A stretch of 64,000 nt of DNA from Eretmocerus hayati (taxonomy: Eukaryota > Arthropoda > Insecta > Hymenoptera > Aphelinidae), in the NCBI GenBank assembly GCA_029851415.1, contig CM056742.1, positions 81,396,748-81,460,747 on the forward strand, read 5' to 3'. Under the pieces are notes generated by a model. That model worked only from the letters and a program-made list of their open reading frames with translations. It did no database searches and had not been told where the DNA came from. This document shows positions 1-9,213 of the stretch, one piece after another. The number at the start of each line of letters is the position of its first letter. Position 1 is the first letter of the stretch. The position numbers and the translations under genes were made by a program.

Positions 1-736
1 CTGAAATTAATCTCACGACCAAACGGTTCAAGCTACAGGTAGGTGTTTCAGGGTCTTCATTTGGCTATCAGAAAGACTGGCTAAGACCCCTATGATCTTG
101 CGTTTGAGGGTTACACTGGAACCACACGGAACTGACCAAAAAATGTAGCAAAAGTAGATTTTCGCGGGAAACTACCCCACGAGGTGTGAAAATCAATTTT
201 TTCGACATTCTGAGGCATGAAAAAGTTGCGCCCGACGATTTTCCTTAAAAGTTGGTGTGGAAAAGCCTAGAGTATGAGAAACATTCATTTTTATCGAGGA
301 AACCCGAGGAAGTGAAATTTTAAGTAAAATTGTGCCACAAGATGTACGTGCTCGCCATGCACACGAAAAGTGATCTCTGGGACCTTACAGTTGGATTTCC
401 TGCTCAATACCATGAAATTTGATGTATTTGCCCACCCGAACCCCAAACGATCCCTACTGCTGTGCTTCACACTTACAAAGGTCGAAACAATGAAAAACCA
501 CAGCGCACCGGGCTGACACTTCAAGCCCTTTTTCGATGATAATTTTTTCGGGCGACCCTGAATCGCAAAACTAACGATCGCGCCAGAAAGAGGTCCAAAA
601 AATACGTCGATAATGACCTGTCTGAAATCTTTCCCTAACGTTTTGAGGGTTCGTGAAAGCAGAAACACATTATTTCAAAGTTTCCGCGGAGCTACTCATA
701 TGTGAATTCTACATGTAAAAGCCATAGGAAACTAAG

Positions 737-932
737 TACATGGACCTGACGTTTAAAGTTTGAGACGTTTCATTTTCTAGCGAGAGATCCTGACTCGATG
801 AGATGGAATGACCTTAACATTTGTGTTTGCATGGTCCATTTGAGTCGAGAATACATACTTTGAAGCACATTATTTCATTCTTGAGTCTTTGTCGTGCTGC
901 GAGCTGCGGCTTTCGATTACATGGACCTGACG
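737..932 (+). repeat. 15-bp direct repeat pair
   Basis: The 15-mer TACATGGACCTGACG occurs at 737-751 and again at 918-932 in the same orientation. The intervening ~166 bp shows no obvious duplication. It may be the remnant of an older tandem repeat or coincidence. Confidence 0.4.
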
Positions 933-1476
933 AGTCGCCCTCAAATCACTCACTAATATGAGGGTGTTGGCGTAGAAACTTTTACGCGCAGATTTCATCT
1001 ACTCCCATCATATACTAATGAAAAAAATTGTTTACGCCGAGGTAAACTGACTTCTAGTGGGGTAACATGGTATACATATATGGGGGCCTGGCACAAGATG
1101 GGCCTTACATGGCTAATTTTCCGTTGAGCTTTTAAGCTCTCTAATTTTTGGCTATAAATGTGTACGCAGCACTCGGAAATTCGGTTCTGGACCTTTTCTC
1201 GCGATGGAGCCCGTATATTTGAATCATATTCTCGAGTCAAATTAAGCTACAATTCTGGGTGTTACAATTAATGAGTTTCACATGAATAATTACTATTTAC
1301 GAATTGAATATCGAGATATTGGATAGAATATACGGAAAAATTGAAGGGTCAGTCATGTTTTACTCAAATCACACAATTAGATTCGATTCAAGAACGTTTC
1401 AGTGATTGTGTCAAAATAATGACGTTGGTTTACGTTATATCGTCCAATCTCACTCAATCATCGAGTGATCACATTG

Positions 1477-1492
1477 ACTCGATCGATCGAGT
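1477..1492. repeat. 16-bp perfect palindrome
   Basis: ACTCGATCGATCGAGT reads identically on both strands. It lies in a stretch (about 1440-1590) unusually rich in the half-word CGAGT and its complement, for example at 1462, 1510 and 1575. No function can be assigned. Confidence 0.6.
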
Positions 1493-1960
1493 GACCAAAA
1501 ACCACTCGAACGGCGGATGATTTTCCTCAATTTTTACTCGAAGGCGAGTCATTTGGTAAGCGACTCGAGCTTCGAGTGATGAAAACCACTTGAATACTTC
1601 TAGAGAAAATAATTTTGAATTTAATCAAGAAATTCGATCCGAGAGATAAAATCAAAGGAGCCAAAATGAACTTTTTTGCTCGCCGAGTTGTACGCTACGC
1701 ACAAGGACTCCCATGTTTAAGACGGCGCGGACATCGTACATTATGCCAGAACAATACGAAAGGAGGAAACAGTTCGATTTCCGCGCGCGGGAAAAAATTT
1801 TCAAATTTTCAGCTACGAGGAAGAGACAAATGCGTCGCGAATGAAAATATCTGGTATATATGGCGGTCGACTGTAGTGTTTGCATTGACAATTACCTCCG
1901 TATTCGAATATCCGTATAGCTACGGACTCGAAGATGGCACTTTGCAGCAGCGGCTTCATC

Positions 1961-2200
1961 TCACGCGGAGAAGAGGAGACACGGGCCAATCGATGTTGCA
2001 GTAGATACCCATCTCAATCGCGCTGGTGATTGAGATGGGCTCTCGTCCTGATAGTTGCGCCTGAGGAAGCTCACGTAGCTGATCTCCAAACTGCCCAAAT
2101 ATTCTTGCTGATTCTCATCCTTCAGCACACGTCGAAACAGTACACTTTCCTCGGCGTCCATACCAAGGCAAGGGTTGCGGTGTTCAGCCGAAAGCTCCAT
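1961..2200 (-). CDS. Possible first coding exon or gene fragment, unrecognised
   Basis: On the minus strand an ATG at 2200 opens a 79-codon frame to a stop at 1961. The first ~50 residues look coding-like by composition (mixed charged and hydrophobic, for example FRRVLKDENQQEYLGSLEIS), whereas the rest crosses a perfect 12-bp hairpin and becomes low-grade sequence, so any exon probably ends near 2050. I do not recognise the family, and no domain or signal peptide is apparent. Upstream on the minus strand lies the GA-rich island at about 2290-2545, which could act as a promoter region, so this could be the 5' exon of a gene running leftwards out of the window. No clear splice donor was identified. 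It may equally be a chance ORF or a pseudogene piece. Confidence 0.22.
   Translation of the reverse strand: MELSAEHRNPCLGMDAEESVLFRRVLKDENQQEYLGSLEISYVSFLRRNYQDESPSQSPARLRWVSTATSIGPCLLFSA
2008..2039. repeat. Perfect 12-bp stem hairpin
   Basis: CCCATCTCAATC at 2008-2019 is followed by an 8-nt spacer and its exact reverse complement at 2028-2039. There is no T-run after it, so it is not a bacterial-type terminator, and its role is unknown. It interrupts the coding-like minus-strand frame at 1961-2200. Confidence 0.75.
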
Positions 2201-2289
2201 CACAGATACAATTGTCAAACGTGGTCGGAATCGAGAGGCTTAGGTTCGTCGAGGGGGACTTGCCGTTACTGATGCTCTCTGCGTGTGGG

Positions 2290-2545
2290 CCCGATATCGC
2301 AGCACCCCCGCAAACTTTTGCACGGGCCCCGCTGCGCCGCCACCGCCGCCGCTCTCTCTCTCTCTTGTCTTCGAATCAGCGCGAGCTTTCCCGCAATAAG
2401 GGCGTGGCCACGGAAGAGGAAATGTTGAAATCTTGCTGCCAGCTTCGGACGGCAAGGGAGGGAATTTTCTCCCGCTCCCTCTGCACTCTCCCTCTATCTC
2501 TTCCTCTTTTTCTCTCTCCGGCTCCCCTAAAGCTCGCCTATGCAT
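2290..2545. promoter_or_regulatory. CT/GA-rich, GC-elevated island
   Basis: The plus strand is strongly pyrimidine-rich, with a CT dinucleotide run near 2351-2365 and several CTCTC/TCTTCC clusters at 2460-2525. The minus strand therefore carries GAGA-type motifs, and the base composition is clearly richer in GC than the neighbours. In insects such islands often sit at promoters (GAGA sites), which would suit a minus-strand transcript entering the ORF at 1961-2200. This is inference from composition only; no TATA box or initiator was confirmed. The end of the large foldback element lies about 100 bp to the right. Confidence 0.25.
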
Positions 2546-2763
2546 CCCTTATCCCGTCATCTCTTAGCTCTCGCTTGTATGCACGCATGTATTTAATCTT
2601 TGAATTTTTTGTGACATTGTTCTATGATTATAACATGGTGCTACTACACGGAGAACCCAAAACCTACTCGCGGGAGTGACACTCGCCTCAGCGCCTCGCT
2701 CGCGGTGTGCGGCGCACGAGATCGAGGTGCTGAACACGCCTCGATGATGCGTGCACGTCCCCC

Positions 2764-3242
2764 GGCGTGGCGATCACGATACCGGTGTGCTTGGCGACCC
2801 GAAAATGTCGCGGGCACCCTCAGCGGCTGCGCTTCCTTTGTGTCGTCATGGTTATCGCGGGTCGCGCACAACAACGGTGTGTTACTGCCCTCTCGCCGAT
2901 GTTGCAATGTTTGGCAATGTTCATGCGCACGAAAGAAATCGTTGCTTTTTTATATTAAACAATAATGCCGGTAAATACTTCGAGTCACACAACTTTCATC
3001 ACTTACCCCATTTATTCATTAAATAGTCTGATGATGTTTCATCACAAATTCTCAACCCCAGATCTCCTAATGGAGGCTCGCAGCTTAGATATGACATTTG
3101 GTAATTGTCAAAAAAGGTCCGAACGGTCGAGTGGTAGGGCACTCGCCTCGCACGCGAGAGATTGTGGGTTCGAGACTGTGACCCCACCAAATTTTTTTTA
3201 ATACCTTTTTTTTAACATTTCCTTCTATCACATACCAGTAGG
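2764..3242 (+). repeat. Left terminal inverted repeat of the nested element
   Basis: A 479-bp arm pairing with 3818-4296, with paired positions summing to 7060. I noted only a handful of differences, such as G/A at the tRNA-like D-arm, T/C and T/G changes near 2840-2900, and small T-run differences. The outer part (2764-2900) is GC-rich, the inner part AT-rich, and it contains the tRNA-like module. Short ORFs at 2751-3201 are shadows of the arm. Confidence 0.85.
3116..3189 (+). pseudogene. Degenerate tRNA-Ala(CGC)-like module, left copy
   Basis: The sequence resembles a tRNA. It has a D-arm-like TCGAGTGGTAGGGC, a perfect 5-bp anticodon stem CTCGC/GCGAG with loop CTCGCAC (anticodon CGC, alanine), a T-loop-like GGTTCGAG, and an end reading CCCCACCA. 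The acceptor strands do not pair, and only about two of the five T-stem pairs form, so it is unlikely to make a functional tRNA. The trailing CCA recalls retro-derived (SINE-head) tRNAs made from mature molecules; this is inference. It lies within the inverted repeat of the nested foldback element. Confidence 0.5.
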
Positions 3243-3817
3243 TCGCTTAGTTCGGTTGGTTCTGCCCGTGATTCACTAGAGGAGGATCGAATGAATCCAA
3301 GATCGAGCTCACAACAGCAAAAGAAGCTAGATGAAAATGGGAACTATTAGTTTCAGACTCTTTTGCCGGAATTCCTGGTGCTAGATATTTCTGCAGTGTA
3401 CATGATTATGCAGAAATATTTCGATCATCACTATTTTCAGTCTTTGATATCCGAAATTTTATCGTGGAAATCTGAGTTTCGGATTACACTCAGCTCTGCT
3501 CGGACGAAATAGGACGTATAAACGTTTTTGAGGATGAAAATTATATTATCTGGTTGAGGACTAATCATCATTTTCAATCTCAAAGCAACGAATAACGTGA
3601 AGAAAAAATCGAGATAATATCAACATTGAAGAAAATGCTCCTCCTTTTCACGAGAAATTCCACAATCACAATATCTATTACCCATGGATTGAGATTCAGA
3701 ATCCAAAACTAAGTATAGAGCAGTTTTATAATGATAAAAACTCATGGAACATTCATGACTATACTTCGAGTCTCTTTCTAAAGAATCAAATGGCAAAGCT
3801 AAACGAATCAAGAGACC
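3243..3817. other. Loop of the nested foldback element
   Basis: A 575-bp AT-rich single-copy segment between the 479-bp arms. All frames are closed by frequent stops, and no open stretch exceeds about 63 codons. I recognise no transposase or RNA gene. This is consistent with a non-autonomous element mobilised in trans. Confidence 0.6.
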
Positions 3818-4296
3818 CCTACTGGTATGTGATAGAAGGAAATGTTAAAAAAAAAATATCAAAAAAAAATTGGTGGGGTCACAGTCTCGAGCCCACAATC
3901 TCTCGCGTGCGAGGCGAGTGCCCTACCATTCGACCGTTCGGACCTTTTTTGACAATTACCAAATGTCATATTTAAGCTGCGAGCCTCCATTAGGAGATCT
4001 GGGGTTGAGAATTTGTGATGAAACATCATCAGACTATTTAATGAATAAATGGGGTAAGTGATGAAAGTTGTGTGACTCGAAGTATTTACCGGCATTATTG
4101 TTTAATATAAAAAAGCAACGATTTCTTTCGTGCGCATGAACATTGCCAAACATTGCAACCTCGGCGAGAGGGCAGTAACACACCGTTGTTGTGCGCGACC
4201 CGCGATAACCATGACGACACGAAGGAAGCGCAGCCGCTGAGGGTGCCCGCGACATTTTCGGGTCGCCAAGCACACCGGTATCGTGATCGCCACGCC
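3818..4296 (-). repeat. Right terminal inverted repeat of the nested element
   Basis: Reverse complement of 2764-3242 over its full 479 bp. The outer end ...GATCGCCACGCC directly abuts GCACTATAG of the host arm at 4297. Confidence 0.85.
3871..3944 (-). pseudogene. Degenerate tRNA-Ala(CGC)-like module, right copy
   Basis: Inverted partner of the module at 3116-3189, read on the minus strand. It has the same anticodon arm and CCA-like end. It differs from the left copy in the D-arm region (TCGAATGG instead of TCGAGTGG). The same pairing defects are present in both copies, so the degeneration predates the arm duplication or has been kept identical by conversion. Confidence 0.5.
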
Positions 4297-4534
4297 GCAC
4301 TATAGTCGTCACATTCCAACTCTGGCCAAAAATCGCTTCAAAATTTGTTTCAAGCTATCGGGATGAGCCAAACGGCATTCTCTTCGTAATCGACAGGGCT
4401 AGGAGATGTGCTAATCTGATTTTGTCTCAGACAAAGGGGGCAGGGGTGGGGGGGGGGGGTGTTGAACGCGAAATGGTGTTGAAGATCGATATTTCGCCGG
4501 AATGAAACTCACGCGTGGCGAGTCAGTAGTTCTA

Positions 4535-6880
4535 CTGCCGATCCGCAACCACTTGGAGTACCTTCTAGAGGTAGATGGCAGTATTTTAAACTCGACCCCA
4601 AGTCTGAGAATCACCGCGATCAGCTCTGAGGTCGATTCTGAGCTGAGAAGAGGTGATAAATGCTGCGAATTGGTCGATTATACTGGATTCTGAGTCGAAA
4701 ATGATTCTACTGCCAACTCTCAACTCTTTTCAAAACATTCCTCCATCGATTCTCAGAATTTTGAGTCTGGGCACAGCTCTAAGAATTGCTGCGGGGAATT
4801 TTGAGATCGGTTCAGATTTATTTTGTGGCGGGATTGTCTCTTCAGATCTGAAGGGACATTCGAGATGGTCGATTTTAGCTCAGAATGCGATATGCTGCCA
4901 GATGAAAAAGGCTTTGAGTGTATTTCTAGAGCATTAAACATAATTTTTAGCCTGGTCTCAGGTCTGGGAATCGCCGCAGAGGGATTTGAGATCGATATTC
5001 GTCCAGGAAAGGCTGTCTGGCCGCGCAGAATATTAGATAAATCGTTATTTCTAGGTGGAGAAAGAGTGTACTGCCGATCTGTAATAACTTGGGGTACTTT
5101 TTGAGAGTGGGAAGCAGTATTTTAAGTTCATCCTCATGTACGGGATCCAACGCAATTAGCTCTGAGGTCGATTCTGAGCCGAGAAAAGTTGACGAGCCTT
5201 GATAATTAGTCGGGAATAGTGAATTCTGGGTCAAATCTAATCCTACTGCCGACTCAGAACCCGTTTCAACACATTCTCCCATCAATTTACAGAATTTTGA
5301 GCCGAAACACAGTTCTGAAAATTGCTGAGGGAGGATTTGAGATCGATTCTGATCTATTTTGCGGCTAAAATGTCTGTTGAGATATGGCAGTCATCCGAGA
5401 ATGGTCGATTTTACCACAGAATTCGATATGCTGCCAGGTCAGGAACATCTCAAGTGGGATCATAGAACATTTAATAGAATTTTGAGCCCAGTCTCAAGTC
5501 TAGAAATTGCCGTAGAAGAATTCCAGATCGATATTCGTCAAGAAAAAGCTGCAGAACAGTGCAGATTATTCAAGAAACGGTGAGTTCTAGGTGACGAATA
5601 AATATACTGCCGATCTACAATGACTCGGGGTACATTCTAGGGATGCGAAACAATAGTTTAAGCCAAAGCTCAGGTCAGAGAGTCACCGCAATCGGTTCTG
5701 AGGCCGATTCCAGGGCGAGGAAAAGTGATGAGCGCTGCGTATTCGTCGAAAATAGTGGTTTCTGAATCGGAAACCTCTCTGCTGCTACCAGAAGAAGCTT
5801 TCTCGTGCATTTTACCATCACTCACCAGGATTTTGAGCCCAAGCACGGCTCTGAAAATTTCCGTGGACGAGTTTGAAATCGAATTCGATCTCTTCCGAGT
5901 CGGGAAAGTCTCATTAGCACAGGTTTCGATCAAGAGTGACCGATTTCAGCTCGGATTTTGATATGCTGCCGAGTCGAACAAACTCTGATTGAATTCCTCA
6001 AGTGCTGATCAGAATTTAGAGCCTAATCCGATGTCGAGAAATTACTGCCGAGAGATTTGAGAACGATATTCGTCCAGAAAAAGCTGTTCAGTAATGCAGA
6101 TTATTTAAGGAATGGTGATTCTTCGGTGAAAAAAAATTATACTGCCGATCAAAAAAAACTTGCAGTACATGCGGAAGATGTTAGGCAAAATTTCAAGCCC
6201 AACCCCGTGTCTGAGAATCACTGCAATCAGCTCTGGGTTGAGTCTGAGCAACGAAAAAGCAATGAAAGGCGCGTATCAGTCGCGAATAATGTTTCATAAG
6301 TTGGAGACAGTCCTGCTGCCACCCCAAGAACCTGTTTCATGCATTATACTTCAAATCCTCCGGATTTTGAGCCCAAACACGACTCTGAGAACAGCCGTGG
6401 TTGAGTTTGACATCGATTCTGATCCGATTTCCCTGTCAGAAGCGTATCTCCAGTACCAACATGAATCAAATATAACCGATTTTAGCTCGGAAATCGATAT
6501 GCTGCCGCTTCGAAAAAACTTGGAGTGAATCTGCCCAGTATTAAACTTAATTTCGACCTTAATCCATATGCCAGGAATTGCCGCAAGGAAATTTGGGAAC
6601 AACATTGGTTCAGGAAAAGCTGTCGAGTAATGCAGATTATTCAAGGAATGATGATTTCTAGGTGGAGAAAAAATATACTGCCGATCTACAAATACTTGCA
6701 CTACATGCGGAAAAAGTTAGGCAATTGTTCAAGCCTAACCACGTGTCTGAGAATCACTGCAATCAGCTCTGGATTGAGTCTGAGCAAAGGAAAAACGGTG
6801 GATGGTGCGTATCAATCTCGAATAATGGATTATAAGTCGGAGACAGTCCTACTGCCACCCCAAGAATCATTCGAATGGGC
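4535..6880 (+). repeat. Hierarchical 535-bp tandem repeat in the left arm
   Basis: The word CTGCC (once CTGCTACC) recurs at 4535, 4710, 4895, 5071, 5246, 5431, 5607, 5782, 5966, 6142, 6316, 6502, 6678 and 6852. The spacing cycles through about 175, 185 and 176, so three diverged subunits form a 535/536-bp higher-order unit. The three types are recognisable: ACTGCCGATCT (followed by an ACTTG- or ACTCG-type word), TCCTACTGCC, and GATATGCTGCC preceded by TTTTAGCTC. About 4.4 units are present. Units differ substantially from one another, so this array is old. Confidence 0.8.
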
Positions 6881-7049
6881 CAGGGCAAAGTGGTTCTTTT
6901 GCCACTCTAAAACAATTCGAAATACGGTCTGGGAGCACTCAACAAAATTCCCACATCTTCACAGTTAGTGCCAAGCTCTTACATTCACCATCGCGTAGTG
7001 TTGGAATCGTATCTGCTCGCTATAGCAGATGTGCAAATCCGAATTTTGG

Positions 7050-7195
7050 CAAATTTTTGATCGTTATAATCGATGTCTCGCTATGACCGAGCTCGTTATA
7101 ACCGAGGGTGATTCCATTCACTTAATATCGAAACCAAACAAATCTTGAAAATTTGCTCGTTATAGCCGAGTTCTCGTTATAACCAAGTTCTACTG
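7050..7195. mobile_element. pogo/Tigger-like transposon terminus (fragment)
   Basis: Read on the minus strand from 7195, the sequence starts CAGTAGAACTTGGTTATAAC and continues with ACTCGGCTATAACGAGC. It is followed at 7196-7197 by TA, the usual target duplication of the pogo/Tc1-mariner group. The 15-bp word CTCGTTATAACCGAG and near copies recur at about 7054, 7078, 7093, 7156 and 7173. This pattern is characteristic of pogo-family termini (established family knowledge). The opposite terminus was not found in the window, so only one end or a truncated copy is present. Confidence 0.5.
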
Positions 7196-7270
7196 TATTT
7201 TTGAATCATCCCTAGGATCTCAACTAATGCGGATGTGTTTCATCGCTCACTCTTGAATTCGGATCCTAGT

Positions 7271-7570
7271 ATGAGCCTGAAGAGAAATGTCGAGGAACAC
7301 AAAAAGTGTCCTCTAACCGACGAAATGAAGTCACTCATCCAATCACGATCAGACGTAGATATAGATGACATCGAATATGTTGACGAGAATCCAACTCATG
7401 AATTTCCATTTGTTGGTGGAGGCTCTTGCAAAGAAACTCAAAACGATGATGACACTGAATCCAACTCGGACGAAGATGTGGACAACTGGGAAGAGAACTT
7501 AGATAGCGATGATACTAGTGAAGAAGAGTTTGATGAAGAAAGTGATGAGGAATACATAGATTATGATTGA
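7271..7570 (+). CDS. Short, strongly acidic ORF, unrecognised
   Basis: An ATG at 7271 opens 99 codons to TGA at 7568-7570; the frame is open upstream to a stop at about 7202, so the true start or an upstream exon is uncertain. The N-terminal third is mixed (MSLKRNVEEHKKCPLTDEMK). The C-terminal half is dominated by Asp and Glu and ends in DEEYIDYD, with no hydrophobic core, zinc-finger or catalytic motif. Acidic tails occur at the ends of some transposases and chromatin proteins, so this may be the decayed C-terminal piece of a gene once carried in the loop. That is inference. It begins 75 bp after the pogo-like terminus but lies outside it. It could be non-coding, because GA-rich repeats readily give D/E-rich frames. 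Confidence 0.3.
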   Translation: MSLKRNVEEHKKCPLTDEMKSLIQSRSDVDIDDIEYVDENPTHEFPFVGGGSCKETQNDDDTESNSDEDVDNWEENLDSDDTSEEEFDEESDEEYIDYD

Positions 7571-7717
7571 TGACGAAAAATGCATTCTTCTACTGTACGT
7601 CTAGACTCATTTCGTCATCAAGGCTGTGAGTTCCGAGACAGGGACTTCTGGATTCCATTATTCCATTCATGCATATGACTCTGAATCTCAATCACTCCTA
7701 GTTCCTAATGGAAACGA

Positions 7718-7734
7718 GCGCGCGTGCGCGTGCG
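7718..7734. repeat. Alternating purine-pyrimidine tract
   Basis: Seventeen bases alternating G with C or T (GCGCGCGTGCGCGTGCG), a sequence class able to adopt Z-DNA. It stands out in an otherwise AT-rich region. Confidence 0.6.
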
Positions 7735-7993
7735 GCTCGCTTGTAACTTGGCCTGTGCAGCCTACGCTCTTATGGGATCCCTCAGGGTCGAAGGGTGTAT
7801 TTCTCACACGATTCCATGGGCATTCGCACGTACCAATATATGAGCATGGGGATATTCCTTGGGCTGTTTAATTTTTCATGTCAAAGTCGATGAAATGGGG
7901 AATTACCTCTTGTGAATCGCCTTGTAGAGCATGTGAATTTATATACATTTCTTATCAAGTAAGATGACTATCAAGTACTACGCTGAGTAAGAA

Positions 7994-8035
7994 ATTTTGG
8001 TCATATGGCCATGCGTTTGGCCGTACGACCAAAAT
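7994..8035. repeat. 17-bp imperfect hairpin
   Basis: Arms 7994-8010 (ATTTTGGTCATATGGCC) and 8019-8035 are inverted copies with two mismatches around an 8-nt loop. There is no coding context. It may be a short foldback remnant. Confidence 0.65.
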
Positions 8036-8826
8036 GGTAATTTTCCGGCAGACCTATACCAATTCTGTTATCGCATCAATTCAGGGGAACGTTTTGACGA
8101 TCTGATATTACTGACAGGATGAATGGATTGAACCGAGATGTTCCAATTGCCTCAATACTCGATAGAGTCACAATCGCATGACGAGAATTTTCCCACGAAA
8201 GCTACCGACTTTTTGCTCGAAATGACACTGATGATTGGATTATAATAATCCAAAAATCTTTTGAGAATATTTATACAGGTTGATACAATAAAAAGGTCAT
8301 TCATATGAGGGCAATACCACGTAACAATCAAGTCGTATTGATCGAAAGGTAATTTTATTCCCAGTATAGGTTATGTTGCAATATTATGAAATTGAGCCAA
8401 ATCGTCGCACTATACGAAAATCCATCCGATACTTATCAATTTACTCTCACTAGTACATGGAGATGAAACAATTCGACGTTCTCTTTGAACTGAAGGAAAT
8501 TTGATATTTAGAATCGGGGACGTATACAACGGAACCAACTGCCCGAACCAAATTTTCATACGGTGTTGAGTTTACCTATGACATTTTATGTGGATATACG
8601 TTTATGTTCCAGTATATACGTACTTTGAGAGCTGATGAGGCCTCACATACAGTTGAGTCAGCTCATGTCCATAAGTTTGCACTCCTATGTACGGGCTCGG
8701 TCCCTCAATCCGCAATTAACTGATGTATTGGGACTTGAAATATATGGGAATGTATTATTGAGCTGTAAAATAATGTTATTAATCACATGATTCCTTTCCG
8801 AAGCCCAAAATGAATTATGGAACATG

Positions 8827-8897
8827 GCCGAAGTCTCGATTTCTTGCGTAAACTTGTGTGTTCTGAACACTGATATTTTGTCGACCAAGACTTCGGC
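8827..8897. repeat. 10-bp inverted repeat pair
   Basis: GCCGAAGTCT at 8827-8836 and its exact complement AGACTTCGGC at 8888-8897, 51 bp apart. Significance is uncertain. Confidence 0.5.
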
Positions 8898-9213
8898 AAC
8901 CCCCACTTGATTGACATTGTTCTTCAGTTCTTTCAGGCTGAATATTTATCTTGAATCTTTCTCTGGCAATTTTCGCACCGTATTTCTAGCTTAGACATCT
9001 GCTGGACAGTCCCGGATCGAAACGTAGATGATCTTGGATGGCATGGAAAGTATTTTACACTGCTACTCATGGTTCTTCAGCGGATTTGCACCACTCAACA
9101 TCTTTCCATCGTCCAATGTCGATCTTGCAACTCTCTACGGTGATGCTCAGAAGTGCGTTCAAGCTCGATATTTTGGGGAATTATATCAGAGCCCATTCGA
9201 ATGATTCTTGGGG

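Larger units (their letters stand above)
1..1960. other. Flanking DNA without a recognisable gene
   Basis: AT-rich sequence with frequent stops in all frames. The longest open stretches (a minus-strand one at 291-668 and a plus-strand one at 1615-2004) have no recognisable domain, no coding-like composition and no conserved motif that I can see. I see no tRNA, rRNA or transposase signature. Many ACTCG/CGAGT words cluster at about 1440-1590. Short introns or diverged transposon fragments could be present without being visible by eye. Confidence 0.5.
2764..4296. mobile_element. Nested 1.53-kb foldback element inside the left arm
   Basis: Two 479-bp inverted repeats (2764-3242 and 3818-4296) flank a 575-bp loop, and they are equal in length to the base. 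The right arm of the host element lacks it: sequence matching 2763 is joined, through ggc, to sequence matching 4297 at 12777-12781. It therefore inserted after the large inverted repeat existed, unless the right copy was lost precisely. The ends read GGCGTGGCGATCACG. By comparison with the empty site, at most a 2-bp (CG) target duplication is possible, and the exact junction is ambiguous by a few bases. No transposase is present, and the superfamily is not identifiable from this sequence. Confidence 0.8.
2645..6880 (+). repeat. Left arm of the large inverted repeat
   Basis: This is the left arm, interrupted by the nested element at 2764-4296, so the arm sequence proper is 2645-2763 plus 4297-6880. 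It starts at the TA/CACGG end and finishes exactly at CGAATGGGC (6872-6880), where similarity to the right arm stops. It contains a 12-G run at 4448-4459 (7 residues in the right arm) and then 14 subunits of the hierarchical repeat. The apparent small ORFs in it are frames through the repeat and are not annotated. Confidence 0.85.
6881..9190. other. Loop (single-copy centre) of the large foldback element
   Basis: A 2,310-bp segment present once between the arms. It contains a pogo-like terminus (about 7050-7195), an acidic ORF (7271-7570), an alternating GC/GT tract, two short dyads, and otherwise AT-rich DNA without long frames. No intact transposase domain could be recognised. A minus-strand 73-codon frame at 8685-8906 has no recognisable motif and is not called. 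Confidence 0.55.

Noticed and set aside
291..668. 125-codon minus-strand ORF
   Set aside because: No recognisable motif and no coding-like features or context; chance length in this composition.
3116..3189. Functional tRNA-Ala gene
   Set aside because: The anticodon arm is good, but the acceptor strands do not pair and most T-stem pairs are lost, so only a tRNA-like pseudogene is claimed.
2764..4296. A clear target-site duplication for the nested element
   Set aside because: Comparison with the empty site allows at most a 2-bp CG duplication, and the junction is ambiguous, so no longer duplication is claimed.
2751..4312. Matching ORF pairs at 2751-3201 and 3859-4312
   Set aside because: They are the two copies of the 479-bp inverted repeat read on opposite strands; composition and position give no sign of coding.
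4297..6880. Small ORFs in the left arm (for example at 6160-6528 and 5725-5961) and their mirror images in the right arm
   Set aside because: They are reading frames through the 535-bp repeat. Homologous frames occur in several registers and on both strands, with no domain.
8685..8906. 73-codon minus-strand ORF in the loop
   Set aside because: No recognisable transposase or other motif; it overlaps a short dyad and is flanked by stop-rich sequence.
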